From assembly GCF_000189635.1 (NCBI RefSeq), contig NW_002476224.1, positions 186,001-250,000 of the forward strand: 64,000 bases of DNA. The letters run 5' to 3'. Positions 54,181-64,000 of the stretch are shown one piece after another (the first letter of the stretch is position 1; every line of letters begins with the position of its first letter). Both the position numbers and the translations under genes were made by a program. This stretch comes from Tetrahymena thermophila SB210 (lineage: Eukaryota > Ciliophora > Oligohymenophorea > Hymenostomatida > Tetrahymenidae). The notes beneath the pieces are model-generated. The model made no database searches, was not told the origin of the DNA, and was given only the letters and a program-made list of their open reading frames with translations.

Positions 54181-55929
54181 TCAAAATAGATCTTCCTTAG
54201 GACTATAAGACTCTGGAATTAAATGAGAAATCTTTTCTTGTTTCATCCAAGGATAGTTACCTTTTAGCACAGTTTTTTCTGAAATAGGCACAAAAATATT
54301 TTTAACGTATGCATTAAACTCTTCATCAAATTGCATCTAAGCTAGCTCACAAAGCTATTTGGAATACTCATATTCATTTTATCCTGTAAAATGAGATACT
54401 TTAAAAAAATCTCTTCCATCTTTGAAGTTATACTGGGATTTTTAGAAATCATATTCAAAATCTTTTAGCATATCTTCTTATGAAGGTAAACTAATTATTT
54501 TATCTATAAACCTTTAAGCACAAATCACTTATCTTTCAAACATTTATTGGATTGTTGCAGTATTAAAAGTCATTCCTAAAAATATTAAATTTGGTTCTCT
54601 AACACAGAACAATCTTTTATATAAAGGACCAAAACAATTTTTTCTTTCGTTCTCCTTAACAAATTCAATAAGGTTATCATTTGAGTTTTCTAAGAATGGA
54701 AAGCAGTACTAATATCCTGATGCAAACATTAAAATGTCAATATTTTCTACATATTCTCCTGATTCTAAGATTAATGATTTTTCACTTACAAAACCTTTCA
54801 CATTAGTAACAGCCAAAGCAAGCTATTTATTTTTTATCTCTTCCTTATAAGCTTCTGATTATTTGAATCTATCTATGATAACTATATTTGCTATCAAAGT
54901 TATTTTATAAGGATGCTAAGATCGATCAGTCTATTTTAATATAATACAGAGCAAATCTTAAGCTGATTAGCTCCCACCATAAATAACGAGATGTTTATTT
55001 GTGAATTTTTAAAGATAATTTTATCTAAAATAGTGGGTGTGAAATTTTTCGCCTTAGAATAATTCTAAATTTGATATTTTAGGATAATTAGGAACCTAAT
55101 TTAAAACATTTTAATTTTTTATATTTTAATATATCAAAAAATATTATTATATAAAAAATATTTATCAAAATTGTAGTGTATATTTTTAACTTTTAAGAAA
55201 ACTAGCTGAAAATATTATTTTCTATCTATCTAATGAGTTTATTTGTATGATACATCAAAAAATATCTTACTCATCAGTAAAGATAGTTTTATTCTAATAA
55301 TAAAAGAAATAAAAAGTTGAAAAAATAATATAAAATTTTAATAAAAATACAGAGTAGTGACCTGTAGCGACAATAACATTGTCTGCTTATAAGTAACGCA
55401 CATTTTTTCTATAATCGCTTGAATCTTTAATTTCAATTAAAAATCTTTTTGTTAATAGTTATCCTTTATTCTATTTTTCATCTTCACTTAAGTTTTTTAT
55501 CAGTCTTACAGATGATACAAACGTGTTGAAAAGCATATATTTTTTAAGTTGATGATGGGCACAATAATCTTAAAGATATTCATAAAATTCTTCTGCTTTC
55601 ATAAATTCTTAATACTCTGGCTTAGTTGGAAAGCCCTTGAATGTCATCTAAAATCTTGGTAAGTTTGCTTAAAGATTTTCATAGAGAGAACTACTCCATA
55701 CTCCATAATGATGATAAAAAGCTGTTTATTGTAAATTGGGATGATTTTCTTCATTGTACTTATCAAAATTCCATTATCCTCCTATGTCTTCTCTATTTTC
55801 GATACAAATAATGTTATTATTCTTTGATAAATACTTACTAGCAAGGATTCCTGAAGGACCACTTCCAATAATTAAAACGCTATTTTTATCATAGCCATTT
55901 TTATAAATGTTTTCAATATTTTATTCCAT
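54181..55929 (-). CDS. Flavin-containing monooxygenase-like protein, copy 2
   Basis: Same family and size as copy 1: 497 residues, two exons, intron 55096-55350 at the identical position (GHYS to VPNYP). FAD fingerprint GSGPSG, then IGGQWNF. The FMO signature is FQGEKFHTHYF. The NADPH loop reads YGGSQSAQD. The late motif is FASGYQYCFPF, so the usual T of ATG is S. It shares the C-terminal stretch KGNYPWMK and NYSP/SYSP with copy 1, supporting a recent pair. Intron lengths differ (312 versus 255) while exon 1 is the same length in both (579 bases). Confidence 0.92.
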
Positions 55930-56363
55930 TTTTTGAATTTACTTTTATATTACCAATTAAATATTTTATCACAATTTTTATGTTGTTAATTTCTGATACT
56001 TTATGTGCAATATTTGATGAGGTTAAGACTAGGAAAAATGAAATTTTAATATACACCATAAACTCTTTTATTTATCTTTCATATCTTATCCTTATATTAT
56101 ATATATGTTCCAAGGTTTATCATCTTATTTATTCTCAATTTATAAATGGTACAAATAAGTTATTTACACTTTAAACACGGTATATATAGCTAATAACTTA
56201 AAAACATATAAATAATTGAATATTTTACATTTCAGCTTCAATTATCTTATTTATCTTTCTATTTAAGAATAAATTGTTATTAAGCTATTAAAAAAAACTT
56301 GAAATAAAAATGTAAAATACAATAAAAATAAATAAATTGAGATGCTTTTATTTTAATAATATT
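55930..56363. other. Spacer between monooxygenase copies 2 and 3
   Basis: AT-rich spacer of about 430 bases that should contain the promoter of copy 2 and the 3' end of copy 3. A 64-codon frame at 55980-56174 (+) is standard-code noise and is not called. Confidence 0.6.
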
Positions 56364-57912
56364 TCAAAATTAGCCAGATTTTGGAAAATAGCCAGGAGGT
56401 AATTGAGAACTGACATTACTTTATTTCAAGTCAGGATAATTTCCTAAAAATGCATTTATGTAGAGAGGAAGCAAATTTTTAAGTAAATATCCATTATACT
56501 CTTCATCACTTGGAATGTCACAAAGGTTTGCAATTTATCTAAAAAATGTGAATTCATCGATACCTTTGTGTTAAGAGAATTTAATATATTTATTTCCATC
56601 GTTGTAAAGACTCAAAGCTTCTTAGTAATTATTATTAAAATCTTCTTACATAGCTTCTTATGTAGGTAATTTAATTTCATCTAAAATTACTTTAGAAACT
56701 AAAATTGCTTATCTTTCAGTTCCTTATTATGTTGATAAGACTTATTAGAGTATCCCAACAAAAATTAGATTTGGTTCTCTGACGCTGAATGTTCTTAAAT
56801 ACAAAGGCCCTAAACTGTAATTAGCACCTCTCTTCTAATACAAATCAATTAATTTATCTCTTTAAAAATTTAAGAAAGGGAAAGCATATTAATATCCTGT
56901 CGCATACATAAATATATCTATATTTTCTACTTTGTCGCCATTTTCTAAGACTAAAGAGTTTTCAGACTCAAATTATTTTATGTAGGGACTTAAAAATGTT
57001 AGAACACCGCTTTCGACTTCTTTTCTATAACTTTTAGTTTATTTAAAGAAATTTATCATCATTTCATTTCCAATCATAGTGATTTTTTAAGGCCTTTCTT
57101 CTTCTGTAGTTTTTTTTAGCAAAATATAAACAATATCTTAAGATGAAATGCCACAACCATAAATGACTAAGTGTTTTTTTTAAAAGATATTTGTTTTATT
57201 TACTCTATAATTATGAGTATGCATTGTCTAAGCTTTGAATACGTTTTTGTTTGGGATATCTGGATAATTAGGTACCTTATAAAAAATTATTTAAAAATAT
57301 TCTGTTAAATTAATGATAATAAATTTAATATACTGAAAAATGGCCATTAGCAACAATAACATAATCTGCTTATAAAAATCTTATACTTTTATTATAATCT
57401 TCGTTTGAGACTATTTAAACTAAAAATTTTTTACTGATCTAAAAGCCAACTTGATTTTTTTCTTCATCGCTCAGATTAGCTGCTAAACGCACAGATTAAA
57501 CATAAGTTTTAAAAAGAATTTTATTTTTAATGCAGTTTTTTAAGCTATAATCTTGAAGGTATTAGTAAAACTGTTAACAAGTCATAAATTCGCCAAACTC
57601 TTAATTTGCTGGGGTATCTTTAAAAATCATTAGCGATTTAGGCACATCACATATCAAATTTTCATACATAGAACTTTATAAAACTCCATGTTAATTGTAA
57701 TAAGCATTATTTTACAAATTTGGATGAGTTTCTTCAGTATATTTTTCTTAGCACCACTACCCACCTAAATCTTCTTTACATTCAATACAAATTACGTTAA
57801 CTTTACCATTCAAATATTTCAAGTTGGATAATCCACATGGTCCAGCTCCAATTATTAAAACGCTCTTTTAATCATATTTTGATTTATAATCTTATTCTAT
57901 TTAATCTGTCAT
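56364..57912 (-). CDS. Flavin-containing monooxygenase-like protein, copy 3
   Basis: 496 residues, two exons, short intron 57276-57333 (58 bases) at the same GHFS to VPNYP site. FAD fingerprint GAGPCG, then LGGQWCQ. The FMO signature is altered: FKAQTMHTHNY has Ala where the family Gly normally sits, shared with copy 4. The NADPH loop is YGCGISSQD, and the late motif YATGYQYAFPF. The C-terminus ends LPPGYFPKSGQF. These shared changes place copies 3 and 4 in a separate pair from copies 1 and 2. Activity is plausible but the Gly to Ala change leaves it uncertain. Confidence 0.9.
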
Positions 57913-58298
57913 TTTGCATGAATTAATTATTTATTTATTTTGATTTACTTTTTAAAGATATTTTCTTTCTAATCTTTATTTACTTAATATTATATAGTTG
58001 ATAATAGAGTGATAGAACCACAGATTATTTATTTATAGAAAATTAAATAATTTATTTTAAATAATTTTTGTTGAAAATTTAAATTTTATAAAAAAAGAGT
58101 TGAAATATCTCTTCTTATTATATTAAAATATGAGTCATATTATTTTTAAAATTCTTAAAAAAAATTTTAATTTCAAAAGCTTTATTTACAGTTAAAGTAA
58201 CATAAATCATAAATCGGAAATAAATATGTTCATTAGTAAGAATAAAATCAATGTTAGAGCTTATCTCTAATATTTATAAAATTATCATAAAAATTTTA
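57913..58298. other. Spacer between monooxygenase copies 3 and 4
   Basis: About 390 bases of AT-rich DNA with no gene seen. It should hold the promoter of copy 3 and the 3' flank of copy 4. Confidence 0.6.
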
Positions 58299-59847
58299 TC
58301 AAAAATGATCAGATTTAGGATAATAATTAGGAGGTAATTAAGAAGTGACATCACTTGATTTCAAGTCAGGATAATTTCCTAAAAACGCATTTACATAAAG
58401 AGGAAACAAATGCTTTAGTACATAGCTATTATATTCTTCATCACTTGGAATATCACAAAGTTAAGCTAATTATCTGAAAAATTTGAATTCATCTATACCT
58501 TAAACTTATGCGAATTTGATATATTAATTACCGTCTTTGTATTATGCCAATGCTTCTTAATAATCATTTTCAAACTCTTGTTGCATTTCTTGCTCTGTTG
58601 GTAATTTGATTTCATCTGTTATTACCTTTGAAACGAAAATAGATTGTCTTTCTATCCCTTACTATGAGGATAGGACTTATTAAACTACACCAACAAATAT
58701 TAAATTAGGCTCTCTGATGCTAAATGTTCTTAAATATAAAGGCCCTAAACTATAATTAATTCCTCTTCTCTAATACAAGTCAATTAACTTATCTTTTTCA
58801 AAATCTAAGAAAGGGAAAGTATATTAATACCCAGTTGCATACATAAATACATCTATATTTTCTACTTTTTGGTCATCTTATAATACTAAAGAGTTTTCAG
58901 AATCAAATTCCTTTATGCAGGGACTTAAAAATGTAAGAAGGCCACTCTCTATTTCTTGCAAGTAGCTTTTAGTCTATTTAAAATAGCCTATGATTTTTTC
59001 GTTACCAATCACAGTAATTTTTGAAGGTCTTTAATTTTCAGGAGTTTTTTTAAGTAAAATATAAAATATATCTTGAGATGAAAAGCCACATCCATAAATA
59101 ACTAAGTGCTTATTCTAGAAATCTTAAATATGATTTTCTCTATAATTATGAGTGTGGAGAGTCTAAGCTTTGAAAACATCTTTATTTGGAATATATGGAT
59201 AATTAGGAACCTTTAAAATAAATATAAAATAATGAATTAAGCTATTTAGAGTTAACAAAGTCAATTACTGAGTAATGGCCATTAGCAATAATTACATAAT
59301 CTGCTTATAGGTACCTCGAATTTTTAGTATAGTCATCACTAGAGACTATTTTGACTAAGAATTTCTTGCTTATTTAAATTCCAGCTTGCTACTTTTCTTC
59401 TTCACTTAAATTGGCTGCTAAACGAACAGACTAAACATAAGTTTTAAAAAGCATATTTTTTTTCATGTCATGCTTGGCACTATAATCTTAAAGATATTAG
59501 TAAAATTGTTAACAAGTCATATATTCATCATATTCTTGCTATGCTGGACTATCTTTGAAAATCATCAGTGACTTAGGTACGTTGCAGATCAAGCTTTCGT
59601 ACATAGAACTTTACAAGAATCCATGTTAGTTGTAAAAAGCATTACTTTATATATTTGGGTGAGTTTCTTCTGTATATTAATCTAAGTACCACTATCCACC
59701 TAAATCTTCTTTGCAGTCTATGCAAATGACATTGACCTTATTATTCAAGTACTTTAAGTTGGACAATCCACAAGGCCCTGCTCCTATAATTATGACACTT
59801 TTTTTATAGTAATTCTATTAGTAATTTATTTCTACTTAATTTTCCAT
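58299..59847 (-). CDS. Flavin-containing monooxygenase-like protein, copy 4
   Basis: 496 residues, two exons, intron 59211-59268 (58 bases) at the conserved GHYS to VPNYP site. The start MENQVEINYQQ leads into FAD fingerprint GAGPCG and LGGQWYL. The FMO signature is FKAQTLHTHNY, again Gly to Ala as in copy 3. NADPH loop YGCGFSSQD; late motif YATGYQYTFPF. It ends PPNYYPKSDHF. Copy 4 is the most upstream of the array, and all four genes point the same way. Spacing between coding regions is only ~270-430 bases, so each probably has its own short promoter. Confidence 0.92.
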
Positions 59848-61649
59848 TTCAAACTATTAATATTTTTTAATTGATTTATTTATTAATTAATTAATTTTTA
59901 ATTTAACTAAAACTAATTTTTCAACTTTTTGTTTTATTAATACTTAATGGTTCAATATCTTTAGCTATGTAAACGTAAAATTAAAATATAAATATTTCAT
60001 GCAGCAATAAATATCACCCATACAAAATCAACTTATAATAAAACTAATTGTGGTGTTTTTATCAATTTAGTATTAATATTCCTACTATTTGTTATTAATT
60101 CATATAATATTTAAGCAAGCATCTATTACTTATTTTTTTACTTTTTTATTTTGTAAATTAATTGAATGAAAAACATCATCAAGCTTACATTTCTTTTTAA
60201 TTATTTTTATAATTAAATTTTTTGACATCTAACATTCATGTTTCTTTTTTTTATATTAACTATTTTTTCTTCATCAAATGTAATTTAATTTTTAGTTTAA
60301 CAAAAATTTTATGGTTAAAATATATTTATTAAATTATTAATATAATAAGTGATTAAAATCATTTACCTAATTTAATTGAGATTAATTTTTAAATATTATG
60401 TTAAATATCAGGAGTTATCAAAATTAATATTTGCTTTTTTAAATATTTTTCATTATAATTGTTAAGAATAGGTAAAAGAAATAAAAAGCATAAGATATTT
60501 CATAAATTTATTATAAATTAACAAACAAAAGTAAAAAATCTACTTTTAAACTATAATATAAAATAAAAATGTAGCTAATTTATAATAGTTTAAAATATTT
60601 AACCTATAAAAATTATCTTGAATAAAGGAGATATTAAGCATAAATAATAACAAATTAAATATATATTTCTTAATCATTTTAATGAGTTTATTTTATTAAA
60701 TAAATAAGAATGATACTCAAAATTTTGTTCAAAGAAAAAAGAAATTAAAAAAAGTAATTTTAATCTCAATTTTAAAATGAAGAATTCAATTTTTTATAAA
60801 AAATTTTAAAAAATAAAAATGAAAATAAAAAAATATGAGATGAGAATATTTAATAAAACTATAATTATACTAATAATCTTTATGTCTATATAAAACAAAT
60901 AATTAATATCAAATAAATTATTATTTCTTATAAATTCACTAATTAATTTTTAATTATCTCCTAACAATAATAATTAAAACAAAACAAAAATCTTCTTACT
61001 GTTTAATCTTTAAAATTTTTATATTATAATCAGGTTTTGAAATTAAATAAATGTTTGGAAGATAAATTTAAATTATTTATTATTCATTCTTACAATTAAT
61101 TTTTATTTTATTAGATTTTTTAATTGTTTTTAATATATTAAAAGGTAGTTAAGAATACAATAAAATAAATAAGTAAGAAGAATATTTTACATATTTTTTA
61201 ATTATAGTTTTGTTTTATGAACATTTTTGACTAAAATTTAGAACTTGATTATAAAATTTGAATATCATAACTTACTTGAAAGCTTTCAACTTTTTTAGTA
61301 TTATTATAAAACTTTGGTTAAATAAATACATGATTTATACATAATGATTTCAAAATTAATGAAAAATCTAATTGTAAGTAATAGACATGGTAATTTATAT
61401 TTAATATAATTCATAGTATAAGATAATATTTATCATATAATAAAAAAATATAACTAAAGTGTGCAAAATTTTAAATAATTAATAAATAATCTATTGATAA
61501 TTGTTTCAACTTAATATTTTATTATTTATAGAATATTATTACTGATTTTTATTAAAAAAAATATTAATTTTAGTTACAAGTTATACCTGCAAAATAAATA
61601 GATAGGAGTAGTCACAGAGCATTAAACGTAAATTTAGACAAAAATTTAA
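59848..61649. other. Intergenic, very AT-rich, no gene seen
   Basis: About 1.8 kb of low-complexity A/T sequence separating the divergent monooxygenase array and the PG-rich protein gene. It should contain both promoters. I found no coding frame, tRNA or notable repeat on either strand. Confidence 0.6.
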
Positions 61650-63223
61650 ATGCAAGATAACGGATAAACATAGGTTGGATAATCTAATGGTGAATAAGCT
61701 GAAAACCAATCTCCAAACCATGAAAACAATAATAATCAATAACACAAAAATCATAGTAATGATTTAAAATAAATTGTGAGTGTTTAAATAAGCCATATTG
61801 CTTTTACTATTGATAAAAACTAAAATAATAATTAAAATGAGTAAATTCACCTTTAATGCATTTTAAAATACAATAACTAAGCATTCCAAACAAACTATGT
61901 TCAACAATAATAGTCCTAATATAAATGGTCTGATGAATCTACTTTTGAAACTGCTAGGTAGAATGAGAATCAATAGCTAGAAGTAGATGTTTATTAAAAA
62001 AAAGATGATTAAAACGAATTGTTTGGAAAGACAATCATTAATTTATAACATTTTTTGTCTGATCTAAAAGAATATTTGAACTAAAAAGTTGAAATTAGCA
62101 ATGCTGGTGAAGTCATAGGATACCTTACCTATACTGCTAAGAGTTATAGTAATGATGATTAATAAAATAAGCATTAATAAGTAAAACAAAACGAATAACA
62201 CAACAATTAATAAAATGAACATAATTCATAAGAAAAAAGAGAGGAAAATTTTGAAAAAGAACAGTAAAGAGAGCATGAATAACAAAAAGAAGTTCACCAT
62301 GAATAGGACAAAGAATAGCATAATAAAAATCAATAATAAAATAGTTAAATAGATCACTAAGAAGACAATAAACATAAACAAAAACATGAAAATGAAAATG
62401 AAATAAAGCAAAATAATGAAGAAAAAAACAAAAAGGCAGTAGAGGCTAAATAGAATAAATCAGAGCATAAACATACCAATGTAAATTCTTAAAATGAAAG
62501 TAGTATTACCGAAGATACAAAAAGCTAAAAGAAAAAAACACAATAGGATAAGTCTCTAAATGAATCAATAGTTTCCAGTAAGAAAAATTTTGATTATAAT
62601 CCTGCTGCTAAGAATTTAAAGAGTGGTTATGGCTTATCAGAGTATCATTCAGCTCACACTTTACAGACATCAGTTCATTCTGTATCTTTCCCTAAAGGGT
62701 TAAGATTTTAATAATCTACTTTAGAAAGACCTTCTGCCCCATACACTATTCTTCCATCAAGCTTCGATAGTAATAATTCTTTGAGAGGTCCAAGTTTTGG
62801 TTCTGGCAGTAGAGATCTTCTCCATCTAAGTTCTAACCCTGGTCCTGGTGCCTATGAGATATCTACAAAAAATCTAAAAAAAGAGAGCACAAAAGGTTAT
62901 AATTTATTAAAAAATACCACTTTAATAAGACTTATTGGAAAATTTGTATTACATTATTACTTATAAATTAATTTTATTTTTGAATACTATAAAAAGGTTT
63001 TGTTTTTGGTGTATCAAGATCTTAGTGTAAGAATGCTATTGGCTTAATGAAATCAGATATTATGCGCTCAGGTAGTACTAAAAACATAAGTTAAGGGGGA
63101 AGAAATTATGATTCATTTATCAGCAAAGACTTTTCGAACGGTTTAAAGTTACCTGCTTTAAATGGTAGTTTATCAAGTAGGAATTTACCCAATTATCATT
63201 ATCAAAGATAAAAATAATTTTGA
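61650..63223 (+). CDS. C2-like / PG-rich (SHIPPO) repeat protein, probably axonemal
   Basis: Two exons (intron 62896-62996) leave 491 codons, 490 residues. The start MQDNGQTQ heads a polar tail. Residues ~40-170 look like a C2-type beta sandwich (IVSVQISHIAFTIDKN, LEVDVYQKKDD, FGKTIINLQHFL, GEVIGYLTYTAKSY). A ~110-residue E/Q/H/K-rich stretch follows, then ~300-490 contains SHIPPO-type elements: SAPYTILPSS, RGPSFGSGSRD, and NPGPGAYEIS before the intron, and KGFVFGVSRSQ after it. The PGPGAY motif is typical of sperm-tail PG-rich repeat proteins found on ciliary microtubules. The C2 plus PG-rich pairing is unusual. Most like a ciliary microtubule-associated protein; the exact family is uncertain. 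Confidence 0.78.
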
Positions 63224-63552
63224 TCAATAAATATTTTCTTTTTAACAAGAAAAAAAATTTTTTTTTTAAATTTATGTTTTATTGTGAGTTTTTATAAAAT
63301 CTTTTTTATTACATCTAATTAAAAAATACAATAAATAAGTCTTTTCAATTTTTTTATTTTTATATAAGAATTAAATTTGAATATTTATTTGAACATCAAT
63401 TATTGAATTATATTGTAAGTAATTCATTTTGTAGTAGTAAAAAATTCCTGCAATTTTTATTAGGGTTTTGAAATTAGCAATTAATATTTTTTAATTTTAT
63501 CTCTTATTATTTATTAATAAGGGCTTATTATATTTAAGCAAAAAAAAATTAT
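63224..63552. other. Short spacer
   Basis: AT-rich spacer between the PG-rich protein gene and the tRNA. I see no gene. Confidence 0.6.
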
Positions 63553-63635
63553 TGGCAACTGTGAGATTCGAACTCACGCGGATTACATCCAGGCGATCTT
63601 AAGTCGTCCCCCTTAACCAACTCGGGCAAATTGCC
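63553..63635 (-). tRNA. tRNA-Leu (anticodon UAA)
   Basis: The reverse complement folds as an 83-nt class II tRNA. The acceptor stem pairs GGCAAUU with AGUUGCC, followed by an A discriminator. The D arm holds GGUUAAGGGG, the anticodon loop is CU-UAA-GA, the long variable arm has GGAU/AUCC, and the T arm is GUGAG-UUCGAAU-CUCAC. No CCA is encoded, as expected for a nuclear gene. The anticodon stem has an A-C mismatch at its second pair. It decodes UUA leucine codons, which are frequent in this AT-rich genome. It is not one of the glutamine suppressor tRNAs that read UAA/UAG. Confidence 0.93.
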
Positions 63636-63940
63636 ATGATGAAGTTTAAGTAATTTATCTGCTAATCATCTTTAAATAGCTAACAAACTATTTTATAATT
63701 TAATGGAAAAATAAAATCAAAAAATTATATTTTTTAATCTAATTTTGTTGAAAGCTTAATTATTTTTATTTTAATAAATTTTTTAAAAAAATTTGGAAAA
63801 ACTAAAGTTGATAATAAATAAATAAATGAATAAACAAACAATAATTTTATTAGGAATTATTACAAAATAAATTAAGTTGATACACATTATATTGTTTTAA
63901 ATATTTGATAATAAAAATCATTAAAAGTTAGCTTTAATAT
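63636..63940. other. Short spacer
   Basis: AT-rich spacer of about 300 bases upstream of the tRNA on its strand. No gene seen; AAAT-type simple sequence occurs near 63815-63835. Confidence 0.6.
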
Positions 63941-64000
63941 TCAATCTTTGATTTATTTCATAGCACTCATTTTTGGTGTATCGAAATTCAATTTTGTCAT
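63941..64000 (-). CDS. Possible 3' end of a gene running off the window
   Basis: Reading in from the right edge, the minus strand gives MTKLNFDTPKMSAMKQIKD and then TGA at 63941-63943. A Met lies exactly at the boundary, but it need not be the start. Only 19 residues are visible and no family can be assigned. Composition is more protein-like than the adjoining spacer. Confidence 0.3.

Noticed and set aside
62226-62411. F/L-rich minus-strand frame suggesting a membrane peptide
   Set aside because: It is antisense to the E/Q/H/K-rich linker of the PG-rich protein gene; the complement of GAA/AAA-rich coding naturally gives F and L.

Overview
The window reads as macronuclear chromosome from an oligohymenophorean ciliate, most likely Tetrahymena or a close relative. 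The DNA is very AT-rich. Every long gene uses in-frame TAA and TAG as glutamine and ends at TGA. Introns are AT-rich with GT...AG ends and run from 38 to 428 bases, longer than the 20-34 base introns typical of Paramecium. Under the standard code every gene here shatters into fragments, so all models below use the ciliate nuclear code. For each multi-exon model, removing the listed introns leaves a length divisible by three.

Layout. 916-6826 (+): a 1726-residue membrane hybrid histidine kinase. 9725-10681 (-): a compact Ser/Thr kinase. 10682-14942: gene-poor DNA with one possible small RNA locus. 14943-24567 (-) and 25561-37144 (-): two giant tandem paralogs (3061 and 3575 residues) of a family I do not recognise. 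38511-40736 (+): a ULK/Atg1-like kinase. 41920-46670 (+): a second membrane hybrid histidine kinase of 1494 residues. 47329-51352 (-): a large protein with three related C-terminal segments, unrecognised, with a probable upstream exon to 51832. 52103-59847 (-): four tandem flavin-dependent monooxygenase genes. 61650-63223 (+): a C2-like plus PG-rich (SHIPPO) repeat protein, probably axonemal. 63553-63635 (-): tRNA-Leu(UAA). 63941-64000 (-): possibly the tail of a gene running off the window.

How the genes relate. There is no operon structure; each gene is probably transcribed alone. Local tandem duplication is the main theme: the giant pair and the monooxygenase quartet (two closer pairs) are each head-to-tail arrays. 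The two hybrid kinases share one plan: about six membrane helices, a PAS-like fold split by a long Asn/Gln-rich insert, HisKA, HATPase, another long linker and a receiver. They look like environmental or osmotic sensors, while the Ser/Thr kinases are separate signalling genes. The giant paralogs are the best candidate for something undescribed: an N-terminal helical domain, a very long disordered Q/N/S-rich middle and a conserved C-terminal domain set, matched between copies at several motifs.
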